Under the pieces are notes generated by a model, which searched no databases, had not been told where the DNA came from, and saw only the letters and a list, made by a program, of their open reading frames with translations. The translations under genes and the position numbers were made by a program. A DNA stretch of 64,000 nt, taken from the NCBI RefSeq assembly GCF_015234515.1, contig NZ_JADGMY010000010.1:186001-250000 (forward strand). Reading direction: 5' to 3'. Source of the DNA: Cellulomonas sp. GTDB taxonomy: Bacteria; Actinomycetota; Actinomycetes; Actinomycetales; Cellulomonadaceae. Positions 24,021-33,247 of this stretch are shown piece by piece; within the stretch, counting starts at the first letter, position 1, and every line of letters starts with the position of its first letter.

Positions 24021-26050
24021 CCACCCTGACCGCGCTGCAGACCGAGACGCGCACCTACCCCGCGCCGGCGCACCTGGCCGCGACGTCCAACGTCCGGCCC
24101 GAGGACTGGGCCCGCGCCGAGGCCGACCCCGTCGCGTTCTGGGAGGAGGCCGCGCGCCGCCTGCAGTGGGACACGCCCTGGCATACCGCGCACACGTGGT
24201 CCCCGCCCGTCCCCGTCGCGGGGGGCGAGGCCGACGAGCTCACCGTCCCCGAGGCCCGCTGGTTCGTCGGCGGGCGGCTCAACGTCGCCGTGAACTGCGT
24301 GGACCGGCACGTCGCGGCGGGTCGCGGCGGCAAGGTCGCGCTGCACGTCGAGGGCGAGCGCGGCGACCGCCGCTCGATCACCTACGCGCAGCTGCAGCGC
24401 GAGGTCGCGCAGGCCGCGCACGCGCTCACCGAGCTCGGCGTGGGGCCTGGCGACCGCGTGGTCGTGTACCTGCCGGTGATCGCGGAGACCGTCGTCGTGA
24501 CGCTCGCGATCGCGCGCATCGGCGCCGTGCACTCGCTGGTCTTCGGCGGGTTCTCGGGCGAGGCCGTGCGGTTCCGTGTCGAGGACACGCAGGCCAAGGT
24601 GCTGGTGACGAGCGACGGCCAGTTCCGCCGCGGGCAGGCCGTCGAGGTCAAGTCGGCGGCCGACGAGGCCGTCGCGGGGCTCGACCACGTCGAGCACGTG
24701 CTCGTCGTGCGTCGCACCGGCCAGGACGTCGCGTGGACGCCGGGGCGCGACGTCTGGTGGCACGAGGTCGTCGACCGGCAGCCCGACGTCCACGAGGCGC
24801 GGGCGTTCGACGCCGAGCACCCGCTGTTCGTCATCTACACCTCCGGCACGACGGGCAGGCCCAAGGGGCTCGTGCACACGTCCGGCGGGTACCTCACGCA
24901 CGCCGCGTGGTCCCACTGGGCGGTCTTCGACGCCAAGGACGACGACGTGCACTGGTGCACCGCGGACCTCGCGTGGGTCACGGCGCACACGTACGAGATC
25001 TACGGCCCGCTGGCCAACGGCCTCACGCAGGTGATCTACGAGGGCACGCCCGACACGCCGCACCGCGAGCGCCACCTCGAGGTGATCGAGCGCTACGGCG
25101 TCACCACCTACTACACGGCCCCCACGCTCATCCGGACGTTCATGACGTGGTTCGGCGACGCGCTGCCCGGCGGGCACGACCTGTCGAGCATCCGGCTGCT
25201 CGGGACGGTCGGCGAGGCCATCAACCCCGAGGCGTGGGTGTGGTTCCGCCGCACGTTCGGCCGCGACGAGGTGCCGATCGTCGACACGTGGTGGCAGTCG
25301 GAGACCGGCGCGGCGATGATCGCGCCCGTCCCGGGGGTCACGACCCTCAAGCCGGGCTCGGCGACGCGTCCGCTGCCGGGGATCGCGGCCAAGGTCGTGG
25401 GCGAGGACGGCGTCGAGGTGCTGCCCGGACAGGGCGGCTTCCTGGTCGTCGAGCGCCCGTGGCCGGGCATGGCGCGCACCGTGTGGCGCGACCCGCAGCG
25501 GTACCTGGAGGCGTACTGGCGGCGGTTCGCCGGCCACGGCCCGCACGGCGGGTACTTCCTCGCGGGCGACGGCGCGTCGTACGACGAGGACCGGGACATC
25601 TGGCTCCTGGGCCGCATCGACGACGTCATCAACGTCTCCGGGCACCGCCTGTCGACCATCGAGGTCGAGTCGGCGCTCGTCGCGCACCCCGCCGTGGGCG
25701 AGGCCGGCGTGGCGGGCGTCACGGACCCGGTGACCGGCCAGAGCATCGCGGCGTTCGTCGTCCCCAGCACGCCGCCCGGGCCGGTCGAGGACGTCGAGGC
25801 GTGGCTGGCCGCGACGCATCGCCTGCGCGAGGACCTGCGGGCGCACGTGGCACGCGAGATCGGCCCCGTCGCGCGGCCGCGCCACGTGCTGGTCGTCCCC
25901 GAGGTCCCCAAGACCCGCTCGGGCAAGATCATGCGCAGGCTGCTCGCGCAGCTCGTCGAGGGCACGACGCTCGGCGACACGACCTCTCTGCAGAACCCGT
26001 GGGCGGTCGACCAGATCGGCACGCTGGTCGCCGCGGGCCTGCCCCGCTGA
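24017..26050 (+). CDS. acs: acetyl-CoA synthetase (AMP-forming)
   Basis: The protein has 677 residues, GTG start overlapping the ssuC stop. It activates acetate to acetyl-CoA through acetyl-AMP. It has the N-terminal GGRLNVAVNCVDRHV, P-loop YTSGTTGRPKG, WWQSETGA, the hinge region VINVSGHR and the C-terminal PKTRSGKIMRR, in which K637 is the usual regulatory acetylation site. Slightly longer than the E. coli enzyme. Placement inside a sulfur operon is unusual. Acetyl-CoA is the donor for making O-acetylserine and O-acetylhomoserine, so it may supply acetyl groups for sulfur fixation; that link is inference. A related short-chain acyl substrate cannot be excluded. Confidence 0.9.
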   Translation: MTTLTALQTETRTYPAPAHLAATSNVRPEDWARAEADPVAFWEEAARRLQWDTPWHTAHTWSPPVPVAGGEADELTVPEARWFVGGRLNVAVNCVDRHVAAGRGGKVALHVEGERGDRRSITYAQLQREVAQAAHALTELGVGPGDRVVVYLPVIAETVVVTLAIARIGAVHSLVFGGFSGEAVRFRVEDTQAKVLVTSDGQFRRGQAVEVKSAADEAVAGLDHVEHVLVVRRTGQDVAWTPGRDVWWHEVVDRQPDVHEARAFDAEHPLFVIYTSGTTGRPKGLVHTSGGYLTHAAWSHWAVFDAKDDDVHWCTADLAWVTAHTYEIYGPLANGLTQVIYEGTPDTPHRERHLEVIERYGVTTYYTAPTLIRTFMTWFGDALPGGHDLSSIRLLGTVGEAINPEAWVWFRRTFGRDEVPIVDTWWQSETGAAMIAPVPGVTTLKPGSATRPLPGIAAKVVGEDGVEVLPGQGGFLVVERPWPGMARTVWRDPQRYLEAYWRRFAGHGPHGGYFLAGDGASYDEDRDIWLLGRIDDVINVSGHRLSTIEVESALVAHPAVGEAGVAGVTDPVTGQSIAAFVVPSTPPGPVEDVEAWLAATHRLREDLRAHVAREIGPVARPRHVLVVPEVPKTRSGKIMRRLLAQLVEGTTLGDTTSLQNPWAVDQIGTLVAAGLPR

Positions 26051-26107
26051 CCACCCCGGCGTCCCGGCGCCGCACCCGTCCCCCGTCCCCTCCCCGACAG
26101 GAGCACC

Positions 26108-27430
26108 GTGAGCGAGCACCGCTTCGGCTTCCGCACCCGCGCCCTGCACGCCGGCGGCATCCCCGACGCCACCACGGGCGCACGCGCCGTGCCGATCTAC
26201 CAGACGACGTCGTTCGTCTTCGACGACACCACCGACGCCGCGAACCTGTTCGCGCTGCAGAAGTACGGCAACATCTACTCCCGGATCGGCAACCCCACCG
26301 TGGCGGCGTTCGAGGAGCGCATCGCGTCGCTCGAGGGCGGCATCGGTGCGGTCGCCACCGCGTCCGGCATGGCCGCCGAGTTCCTCGTGTTCGCCGCGCT
26401 GGCCGGCGCGGGCGACCACATCGTCGCCTCGGCCCAGCTGTACGGCGGCACGGTCACGCAGCTCGACGTCACGCTGCGCCGGTTCGGTGTCGAGACGACG
26501 TTCGTCCCCGGCACCGACCCCGCCGACTACGCCGCGGCGATCCGTCCGGAGACGAAGGCCGTCTACACCGAGGTGATCGCCAACCCGTCCGGCGAGATCG
26601 CCGACCTCGCGGGGCTGGCCGAGGTCGCGCACGCCGCCGGCGTGCCGCTCGTGGTCGACTCGACGCTGTCCACCCCGTACCTGGTGCGGCCCATCGAGCA
26701 CGGCGCGGACATCGTGATCCACTCCGCGACCAAGTTCCTCGGCGGGCACGGCACCACGCTCGGCGGCGTGATCGTGGAGTCCGGCCGGTTCGACTGGGGC
26801 AACGGGCGCTTCCCCACGATGACCGAGCCCGTCGCGTCGTACGGCGGCGTGCGCTGGTGGGAGAACTTCGGCGAGTACGGGTTCCTCACCAAGCTGCGCT
26901 CCGAGCAGCTGCGCGACATCGGCCCGGCCCTGTCCCCGCAGTCGGCGTTCCAGCTGCTGCAGGGCGTCGAGACGCTGCCGCAGCGCATCGACGCGCACCT
27001 CGCCAACGCGCGCGAGGTCGCGACGTGGCTGGAGTCGGACCCGCGGATCGCGTCGGTGCTCTGGGCGGGCCTCGAGTCGCACCCCCACCACGAACGCGCC
27101 CTGCGGTACCTGCCGCTGGGGCCCGGGTCGGTCATGGCGTTCCGGCTCGCCGCCACCCCGGAGCTCACGGGACGCGAGATCGGGCGCCACTTCATCGAGT
27201 CGCTGCAACTCGCGAGCCACCTGGCCAACGTCGGTGACGCCCGCACGCTCGTCATCCACCCCGGTTCGACGACGCACCAGCAGCTGTCCGCGGAGCAGCT
27301 CGCCGCCGCGGGCGTGCCCGAGGACCTGGTGCGCATCAGCGTCGGCATCGAGGACGCCGCCGACATCCTGTGGGACCTCGACCAGGCGCTGACCGCCGCC
27401 ACCGGCACGACACGAGAGGACGCCCGATGA
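26108..27430 (+). CDS. metY: O-acetylhomoserine sulfhydrylase
   Basis: A 440-residue PLP enzyme of the Cys/Met metabolism family, GTG start after AGGAGC. It joins sulfide to O-acetylhomoserine to give homocysteine. Family marks are [28 protein letters not shown], the PLP lysine K209 in [12 protein letters not shown], and the C-terminal [10 protein letters not shown] with [13 protein letters not shown]. The AALFAL-type loop and the 430-440 length separate it from cystathionine synthases. It overlaps the next gene by four bases. With the sulfonate importer, it turns imported organosulfur (once reduced to sulfide) into methionine precursors. Confidence 0.93.
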   Translation: MSEHRFGFRTRALHAGGIPDATTGARAVPIYQTTSFVFDDTTDAANLFALQKYGNIYSRIGNPTVAAFEERIASLEGGIGAVATASGMAAEFLVFAALAGAGDHIVASAQLYGGTVTQLDVTLRRFGVETTFVPGTDPADYAAAIRPETKAVYTEVIANPSGEIADLAGLAEVAHAAGVPLVVDSTLSTPYLVRPIEHGADIVIHSATKFLGGHGTTLGGVIVESGRFDWGNGRFPTMTEPVASYGGVRWWENFGEYGFLTKLRSEQLRDIGPALSPQSAFQLLQGVETLPQRIDAHLANAREVATWLESDPRIASVLWAGLESHPHHERALRYLPLGPGSVMAFRLAATPELTGREIGRHFIESLQLASHLANVGDARTLVIHPGSTTHQQLSAEQLAAAGVPEDLVRISVGIEDAADILWDLDQALTAATGTTREDAR

Positions 27431-27912
27431 GCGCACGCACCTGGCAGGGGCCGAGCGCCCCGGAGCGGCTGTCGATCCTGCGCGCGACGCGCTCGATCGC
27501 GATCGTCGGGGCGTCGAGCAACCCGGCCCGCGCGTCGTACTTCGTGGCGACGTACCTGCTGTCCAGCTCGCCGTACGACGTGTACTTCGTCAACCCGCGC
27601 GCCGACGAGATCCTCGGCCGGCCCGTCTACCCGTCGCTCGACGCGCTGCCGGTCGTCCCGGACCTCGTCGACGTGTTCCGCCGCCACGACGACCTGCCGA
27701 CCGTGCTCGACGAGACGCTCGCGGTGGGCGCGAGGACCCTGTGGCTGCAGCTCGGGTCCTGGCACGAGGACGTCGCGCGGCGCGGGGAAGCCGGGGGCCT
27801 CGACGTCGTCATGGACCGCTGCGTGAAGATCGAGCACGCGCGGTTCCACGGCGGCCTGCACCTGGCCGGGTTCGACACGGGGGTCATCTCGTCACGGCGC
27901 GCGCTCGGCTGA
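27427..27912 (+). CDS. CoA-binding (Rossmann) protein, YccU-like
   Basis: A 161-residue single-domain protein of the CoA_binding_2 type. [19 protein letters not shown] at the N-terminus is the nucleotide-binding turn, followed by [30 protein letters not shown] and LWLQLGSW, ending with [13 protein letters not shown] containing the conserved Cys-x-x-x-x-x-R. The start overlaps the metY stop (ATGA). This pairing with metY is frequent in actinobacteria in my recollection, yet its role is unknown; binding CoA or an acyl-CoA to tune the acetylhomoserine step is possible. Confidence 0.85.
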   Translation: MSARTWQGPSAPERLSILRATRSIAIVGASSNPARASYFVATYLLSSSPYDVYFVNPRADEILGRPVYPSLDALPVVPDLVDVFRRHDDLPTVLDETLAVGARTLWLQLGSWHEDVARRGEAGGLDVVMDRCVKIEHARFHGGLHLAGFDTGVISSRRALG

Positions 27913-27928
27913 GCGTGGCGCCGGCTGC

Positions 27929-28264
27929 TCAGTCCTCGGGGAACCAGACCGCCTCGCGCACCCGCACGCGCTCGCCGTCGTCGGTCAGCGGCGTGCCCTC
28001 GGCCCGCAGGTGGGCGAGCGCGCGGCCCTCGTGGCACGCGGGCGGGCGGCCCGCGGCGGTGACGACGCGCCACCACGGCACGTCACCGCCGTGGGCCATC
28101 GCGCGTCCGACCTGACGCGGTCCACCGCGCGGTGGGCGGCCGACGGCGGCCGCACGGTCGACGAGCACCTCCGCGATGAGCCCGTACGTCATGACCCTGC
28201 CGGCGGGGATCCGGGCGACGAGGTCGTGCACCTCGTCGACGTAGTCCGTCCGCTCGTCCGGCAC
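27929..28264 (-). CDS. alkyltransferase-like DNA-binding protein (Atl)
   Basis: The protein has 111 residues, matching the DNA-binding domain of O6-alkylguanine alkyltransferases: PAGRVMTYGLIAEVL, GGPRQVGRAMAHGGD and the active-site motif changed from PCHRV to PWWRV, so the acceptor Cys is a Trp. Such Atl proteins bind O6-alkylguanine lesions and hand them to nucleotide excision repair without transferring the alkyl group. It ends tail-to-tail with the CoA-binding gene and starts two bases after the phosphatase stop, so the two minus-strand genes are co-transcribed. Confidence 0.88.
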   Translation of the reverse strand: MPDERTDYVDEVHDLVARIPAGRVMTYGLIAEVLVDRAAAVGRPPRGGPRQVGRAMAHGGDVPWWRVVTAAGRPPACHEGRALAHLRAEGTPLTDDGERVRVREAVWFPED

Positions 28265-28266
28265 CG

Positions 28267-29337
28267 TCAGCGCCGCCGCACGACGACGACCGCACGGTCG
28301 TCGTCCTCCGCCGCCCGCACACCCGCGAGGACCTCGTGGGCGCTGCCGGGCCGTGCGGCGACCATCGTCTCGACGACCCCGAGCAGCCGGTCGATGCCCT
28401 GGTCGACGTCACGCCCGGGCGCCTCCACGAGGCCGTCGGTGTACAGGACGACCGCGTCGCCGGCGAGCAGGACGCCGCCGAGGACCCCGGGGGTCATGTC
28501 GTCGACCACACCGAGCGCGATGCCGCCCGGGGGGTCGAGGACCTCGATGCGCCCCGAGCCCGCGTGCAGCAGCGCCGGCGGCGGGTGCCCGGCGATCGCG
28601 ACGCGGAACGCGCCCGTCGTCAGGTCGATCGTCAGGTGCGCGGCCGTCGCGAACCCCTCGTCCCACCCCTGGCTCAGCAGGTACCGGTTGGCCGCCGGCA
28701 GGAAGCTCTCGAACGGGAGCGCACCGAGCAGCCCACCGAGCGCCCCCTGCAGCTGCAGGGCGCGCACCCCGGCGGCCTGGCCCTTGCCGGACACGTCCAC
28801 GAGCACCACCTCGAACGAGGACCCGGCCCGGTGCGCGACGACGAAGTCGCCCGAGAAGGCCGCGGCGTGCGCCGAGCGCACCTCGGCGTCCACCTGCCAC
28901 ACGGCGGGCAGGTCCGGCAGCCGGCCGCCGGCCGCGAGCCGGTCGCGCAGGTCCACGAGCATGAGCGCACCCGGGGCGCCCTGCAGGCCGAGCCGTTCCC
29001 GCTCGACGCCGAAGGTGACCACGGCACCGCAGGCGAGCACCAGCACCGCGATCTCGCCGGCGTTCACGACGGCGGCGACCGCGAGCCCCGCCGTGAGCAG
29101 CACGACGAACGAGACGAGCACCAGCAGCCACCGCCACCGCAGGACGAACGCGCCGACGAGCAGCACCAGGAGCAGCCCGGAGGCCGCGAACCACTCGGGG
29201 CGCCAGTGCACCGCGCCGGCGTAGACCACCGCGAGCAGGCAGAGCGCGATCCCGACGAGCGGCTGCGGCCCGACGGCCCAGCCCGCCAGCACCCGCGACA
29301 CCCACCCCGTGGGGGCGCCGGGCCGGGAGCTGGTCAC
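28267..29337 (-). CDS. membrane-anchored PP2C/SpoIIE-type serine phosphatase
   Basis: A 356-residue protein. The first 125 residues hold about four membrane segments (QPLVGIALCLLAVVYAGAV, FAASGLLLVLLVGAFVL, WRWLLVLVSFVVLL, IAVLVLACGAVVTF). The C-terminal 220 residues are a PP2C/SpoIIE domain: FSGDFVVAHRAGSSFEVVLVDV, SGKGQAAG, IAGHPPPALL, AVVLYTDGLVEAP and EDDDRAVVVVRRR supply the metal-binding Asp and Gly residues. Such proteins usually dephosphorylate anti-sigma antagonists. No partner kinase or STAS protein lies nearby, so the target is unknown. It reads divergently from eis with about 80 bases between. Confidence 0.88.
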   Translation of the reverse strand: MTSSRPGAPTGWVSRVLAGWAVGPQPLVGIALCLLAVVYAGAVHWRPEWFAASGLLLVLLVGAFVLRWRWLLVLVSFVVLLTAGLAVAAVVNAGEIAVLVLACGAVVTFGVERERLGLQGAPGALMLVDLRDRLAAGGRLPDLPAVWQVDAEVRSAHAAAFSGDFVVAHRAGSSFEVVLVDVSGKGQAAGVRALQLQGALGGLLGALPFESFLPAANRYLLSQGWDEGFATAAHLTIDLTTGAFRVAIAGHPPPALLHAGSGRIEVLDPPGGIALGVVDDMTPGVLGGVLLAGDAVVLYTDGLVEAPGRDVDQGIDRLLGVVETMVAARPGSAHEVLAGVRAAEDDDRAVVVVRRR

Positions 29338-29416
29338 GGTCCGAGCCTAGAGGTCCGGTCCGGCGAACCGGGGAAAGGCCGTGCGTCGCCGCACGCCGCA
29401 GCGGCAGGATGACCCG

Positions 29417-30664
29417 ATGACCACGCTGCCTGCCGGGTACCGCACCGCCGTCGTCCCGCCCGAGCGCGTCGACGAGTTCCGCACCGTCGACCAGCTCGCG
29501 TTCGCGACCTCCCCGGATCCGGAGGTCGAGCGGCTCCTGCCCTTCCCGATCCCGCTCGACCGCCTCATGGCCGTCGAGGGCCCGGACGGCCAGTACGCGG
29601 CCGTGCACGGCTCCTACGAGTTCGCGATGCCGGTCCCGGGCGGGCAGGTCGCGTGCTCGGGCCTCACGTGGGTCGCGGTCCGCCCCGACCACCGCCGCCG
29701 GGGCCTGCTGCGGTCGATGATCAGCACCCACGTCGAGCGGTCGCTCGAGCGCGGTGAGCCGGTCTCCGCGCTCTTCGCCGCCGAGTCGTCGATCTACGGG
29801 CGGTTCGGCTACGGCAGCGCGGCCGACGACGTGCGGCTGACCCTGCCGCGCGGTGCCGCGCTTCGCCCCGTCGCCGGCTCGCAGGACCTCACGGTGCGGC
29901 TCGAGCGCGTCGACCCGGCGCAGCACGCGGGGCTCGTCGAGGAGCTGCACGTGCAGGCGGGGCGTGGTCGGCCCGGGTGGATGCCGCGGGCGACGCCCGC
30001 GCTGCAGGCGCGCAGCGTGGGTGACCCGCCCAGCTGGCGGCACGGCTTCGAGCCCCTGCTGCTGGCGACCGTCCGCGCCGGCGACGACGTCCGCGGCCTG
30101 GCGGTGCTCGCGCGCAAGGACTCCTGGGGCGAGGGCGGACCGGACTTCACCGTGAAGGTCCGTCAGGCCTCCGCGGTGGACGCGGCCGCGACGCACCGGC
30201 TGTGGTCCTTCCTGCTGGACCTCGACCTGACCGCCACCGTCGAGACGCCCCTGCTCCCCGTCGACGACCCGCTGCTCCAGCTGCTCGTCGACACCCGCCC
30301 GACGCGGCGCCGCCTCAACGACAACATGTGGGTCCGTCTGCTCGACCTGCCGACGGCCCTCGCCGCCCGCACGTACGCCGGGCCCGCCGACGTGGTCCTC
30401 GAGGTCACCGACACGCTGCTGCCCGCGAACGCGGGCCGGTGGCGGCTCGTCGTGGACGCCGCGGGCGACGCCGAGGTCACCCGGACCGACGCCGAGGCCG
30501 AGGTCCGCCTCGACGTGCGCGAGCTCGGTGCGCTGTACCTCGGCGGCCGCTCGGCGACGGCGCTGGGCACGGCGGGGCTCGTGCTCGGCGAGGACCGTGA
30601 CCTGGCCCGGCTCACGACGACGTTCGGTTCGCCGCTGGCCCCCGTCTGCCCCTGGATCTTCTGA
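29417..30664 (+). CDS. Eis-type GNAT N-acetyltransferase
   Basis: A 415-residue three-domain acetyltransferase. The first GNAT half has LTWVAVRPDHRRRGLLRSMI, the acetyl-CoA pyrophosphate loop. Then come YGRFGYGSA, a degenerate second GNAT half, and a C-terminal sterol-carrier-like domain ending APVCPWIF. The chain ends exactly at Phe, whose carboxylate is the catalytic base in the Eis family. Members acetylate lysines and aminoglycosides at several amines; the natural substrate here is unknown. The ATG at MTTLPAG follows GGCAGGA and is preferred over a longer frame 36 bases upstream. Confidence 0.88.
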   Translation: MTTLPAGYRTAVVPPERVDEFRTVDQLAFATSPDPEVERLLPFPIPLDRLMAVEGPDGQYAAVHGSYEFAMPVPGGQVACSGLTWVAVRPDHRRRGLLRSMISTHVERSLERGEPVSALFAAESSIYGRFGYGSAADDVRLTLPRGAALRPVAGSQDLTVRLERVDPAQHAGLVEELHVQAGRGRPGWMPRATPALQARSVGDPPSWRHGFEPLLLATVRAGDDVRGLAVLARKDSWGEGGPDFTVKVRQASAVDAAATHRLWSFLLDLDLTATVETPLLPVDDPLLQLLVDTRPTRRRLNDNMWVRLLDLPTALAARTYAGPADVVLEVTDTLLPANAGRWRLVVDAAGDAEVTRTDAEAEVRLDVRELGALYLGGRSATALGTAGLVLGEDRDLARLTTTFGSPLAPVCPWIF

Positions 30665-30680
30665 GGTCCGCGGGCGGGGT

Positions 30681-30711
30681 CGGGTGGCGGCGTACCGGAC
30701 GCCGCCACCCG
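30681..30711. terminator. bidirectional hairpin between eis-like gene and rpiB
   Basis: CGGGTGGCGGCGT and ACGCCGCCACCCG are perfect 13-base complements around ACCGG. It lies between two convergent genes, so it can end both transcripts. Confidence 0.75.
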
Positions 30712-30718
30712 GACGCGC

Positions 30719-31171
30719 TCAGGCGCGCGCGGCCTCGTAGGCGGCGAGCTGCTCGATCCGGCGGGCGTGGCGCGGGTTGCCGCTGAAGGGCTCGGCGACG
30801 AACGCGTCGACCAGCTCGAGCGCCTCGTCGACCGAGTGCTGCCGCGCGCCGATCGCGACGACGTTGGCGTCGTTGTGCTGGCGGCCCAGGCGCGCGGTGT
30901 CCAGGTTCCACGCGAGCGCCGCGCGCACGCCGGTCACCTTGTTCGCGGCGATCTGCTCGCCGTTGCCCGAGCCGCCGATGACGACGCCCAGCGAGCCGGG
31001 GTCGGCGACGACGGCCTCGCCGGCGGAGAAGCAGAACGCCGGGTAGTCGTCCTGGTCGTCGTACTCGAAGGCACCGTGGTCGACGACCTCGTGGTCGGCG
31101 GCACGCAGGTGCTCGACGAGCGCGACCTTCAGCTCGTACCCGGCATGGTCGGCGGCGACGTGGATGCGCAT
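30719..31171 (-). CDS. rpiB: ribose-5-phosphate isomerase B
   Basis: The protein has 150 residues and interconverts ribose-5-phosphate and ribulose-5-phosphate. MRIHVAADHAGYELK and VVIGGSGNGEQIAANKVTGV match the actinobacterial RpiB type, in which the base is Glu (the E in NGEQ) rather than the Cys of E. coli. The sugar-binding LGRQHNDANVVAIGAR and C-terminal RHARRIEQLA are present. The frame is open far upstream but only this start fits the family. It is divergent from the peptidase gene with 60 bases between, so the two share a promoter region. Confidence 0.93.
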   Translation of the reverse strand: MRIHVAADHAGYELKVALVEHLRAADHEVVDHGAFEYDDQDDYPAFCFSAGEAVVADPGSLGVVIGGSGNGEQIAANKVTGVRAALAWNLDTARLGRQHNDANVVAIGARQHSVDEALELVDAFVAEPFSGNPRHARRIEQLAAYEAARA

Positions 31172-31231
31172 GTGCACATCCTGCCGCAGGCCGGGCCCCC
31201 GGATGTCACCGGCAGTTCGTAGGCTGTCGCC

Positions 31232-33226
31232 ATGACGCGCAGCGGAATCCCCCTGGACGACCTCGACCCGGCCGCCCGACCCCAGGACGACCTCGACGCC
31301 TTCGTCAACGGACGGTGGATCGCGTCGTACGAGATCCCGCCCGACCGTGCGATGGACGGCCCGTTCCGAGCGCTGTACGACGAGGCCGAGCGCCAGGTGC
31401 TGGCCATCATCACCGACGCGGCCGCCGCTGCCGGCGAGGGCGACGCCACGGGTGTCGAGGCCAAGATCGGCGCGCTGTACGCGAGCTTCATGGACACCGA
31501 CGCGGTGTCCGCCGCGGGCGTCGAGCCGCTGCGGGAGGACCTCGCCCTCGTCGACGGCGCGACGACGCCTGCCGACCTGACGGTGGCGCTGGGCACGCTG
31601 CAGCGCACGGGCGCCGTGTCGGCCGTCGACCTGTACGTGGACAACGACGCCAAGGACCCCGACACGTACGTCGTCCACCTGGTGCAGGGCGGTCTCGGCC
31701 TGCCCGACGAGGCGTACTACCGCGAGGAGCAGCACGCCGCGGTGCGCGAGAAGTACCTGCCGCACGTCGCCCGCATGCTGCGGCTCGCGGCGCCGGTGTC
31801 CGAGGTCGTCGCGGCCGGCGACCCCGAGGACCTCGCGGCGCGCGTCGTCGCGCTCGAGTCGCGGCTGGCGGGCCACCACTGGGACGTCGTCAAGGACCGC
31901 GACGCCGAGCTGACGTACAACGCGCTCACGCTGGCCGAGCTCGCCGAGCGCGCCCCGACGTTCGACTGGCGCGCGTGGGTGGCGGCCCTCGGTGCGCCGC
32001 AGGACGCGCTCGACCGGCTGGTGGTGCGCGAGCCGTCGTTCGCCGAGGGCTTCGCGAGCCTGTGGGCCGAGGTGCCGCTGGCCGACTGGAAGGCCTGGGC
32101 CACGTACCACGCGGTGTCGGCGCGCGCCGCGTACCTGACGGACGAGCTGGTCGAGGCCAACTTCGACTTCTACGGCCGCACGCTGTCCGGCTCGCCGCAG
32201 GTCCGCGAGCGCTGGAAGCGGGGCGTCTCCCTGGTGCAGGGCGCACTCGGGGAGGCCGTCGGGAAGGTCTACGTCGAGCGCCACTTCCCGCCGTCGCACA
32301 AGGAGCGCATGGACACGCTCGTGGCGCACCTCGTCGAGGCCTACCGGGAGTCGATCACGTCGCTCGAGTGGATGGGTGAGGACACCCGCCGTCGCGCGCT
32401 GGAGAAGCTCGAGAAGTTCACACCGAAGATCGGGTACCCCGTGCGGTGGCGCGACTACTCCGCGCTCGAGGTGCGCGCCGACGACCTGCTGGGCAACGTG
32501 CGGCGGTCCCACGCGTTCGAGCTCGACCGCGAGCTGCACAAGATCGGCCGGCCGATCGACCGCGACGAGTGGTTCATGACGCCGCAGACCGTCAACGCGT
32601 ACTACAACCCCGGCATGAACGAGATCGTCTTCCCGGCCGCCATCCTGCAGCCGCCGTTCTTCGACGCCGACGCGGACGACGCGGTGAACTACGGCGGCAT
32701 CGGCGCCGTCATCGGCCACGAGATCGGCCACGGGTTCGACGACCAGGGGTCGAAGTACGACGGCGACGGCCGGCTGGTCGACTGGTGGACGGCCGAGGAC
32801 CGCGCCGAGTTCGAGCGCCGGACCAAGTCGCTGGTCGACCAGTACGCGCAGTTCTCGCCGCGCCAGCTCGGCGGCAGCCACCACGTCAACGGCGAGCTGA
32901 CGATCGGGGAGAACATCGGCGACCTCGGCGGCCTGGCCATCGCGGTCCGCGCCTACGAGATCGCGCTCGGCCGTCCGCTCTCCGAGGCCCCCGTGCTCGA
33001 CGGGTACACCGGGCTCCAGCGCCTGTTCATCGGCTGGGCGCACTCCTGGCGGACGAAGGGCCGGGACGAGGAGATCATCCGGCGGCTCGCGGTGGACCCG
33101 CACGCACCGGACGAGTTCCGCTGCAACGGCGTGGTGCGCAACATCGACGAGTACTACACGGCGTTCGACGTGCAGCCGACCGACGCCCTGTGGCTGGACC
33201 CGGAGGACCGCGTCCGCATCTGGTGA
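31232..33226 (+). CDS. M13 family zinc metallopeptidase (neprilysin/PepO-like)
   Basis: A 664-residue peptidase. The N-terminal M13 domain (DDLDAFVNGRWIASYEIPPDR) has no signal peptide, so the enzyme is cytoplasmic or exported by another route. The zinc site is HEIGH at 496-500 with the third ligand Glu in ENIGDLGGLAIA. NAYYNPGMNEIVFPAAILQPPFF and the C-terminal FRCNGVVRNIDEYYTAFDV form the substrate cleft. It should cleave small peptides. Length and motif spacing are standard for the family. Confidence 0.94.
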   Translation: MTRSGIPLDDLDPAARPQDDLDAFVNGRWIASYEIPPDRAMDGPFRALYDEAERQVLAIITDAAAAAGEGDATGVEAKIGALYASFMDTDAVSAAGVEPLREDLALVDGATTPADLTVALGTLQRTGAVSAVDLYVDNDAKDPDTYVVHLVQGGLGLPDEAYYREEQHAAVREKYLPHVARMLRLAAPVSEVVAAGDPEDLAARVVALESRLAGHHWDVVKDRDAELTYNALTLAELAERAPTFDWRAWVAALGAPQDALDRLVVREPSFAEGFASLWAEVPLADWKAWATYHAVSARAAYLTDELVEANFDFYGRTLSGSPQVRERWKRGVSLVQGALGEAVGKVYVERHFPPSHKERMDTLVAHLVEAYRESITSLEWMGEDTRRRALEKLEKFTPKIGYPVRWRDYSALEVRADDLLGNVRRSHAFELDRELHKIGRPIDRDEWFMTPQTVNAYYNPGMNEIVFPAAILQPPFFDADADDAVNYGGIGAVIGHEIGHGFDDQGSKYDGDGRLVDWWTAEDRAEFERRTKSLVDQYAQFSPRQLGGSHHVNGELTIGENIGDLGGLAIAVRAYEIALGRPLSEAPVLDGYTGLQRLFIGWAHSWRTKGRDEEIIRRLAVDPHAPDEFRCNGVVRNIDEYYTAFDVQPTDALWLDPEDRVRIW

Positions 33227-33247
33227 CGCGGGACGGCGGGACGGGTC

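Noticed and set aside
26051-26107. SAM riboswitch before metY
   Set aside because: Only 57 bases separate acs and metY, too short and without the conserved core; the operon is controlled further upstream.
23672-27436. 1254-codon minus-strand frame opposite acs and metY
   Set aside because: Antisense shadow; low-complexity Arg/Asp/Gly composition and no domain.
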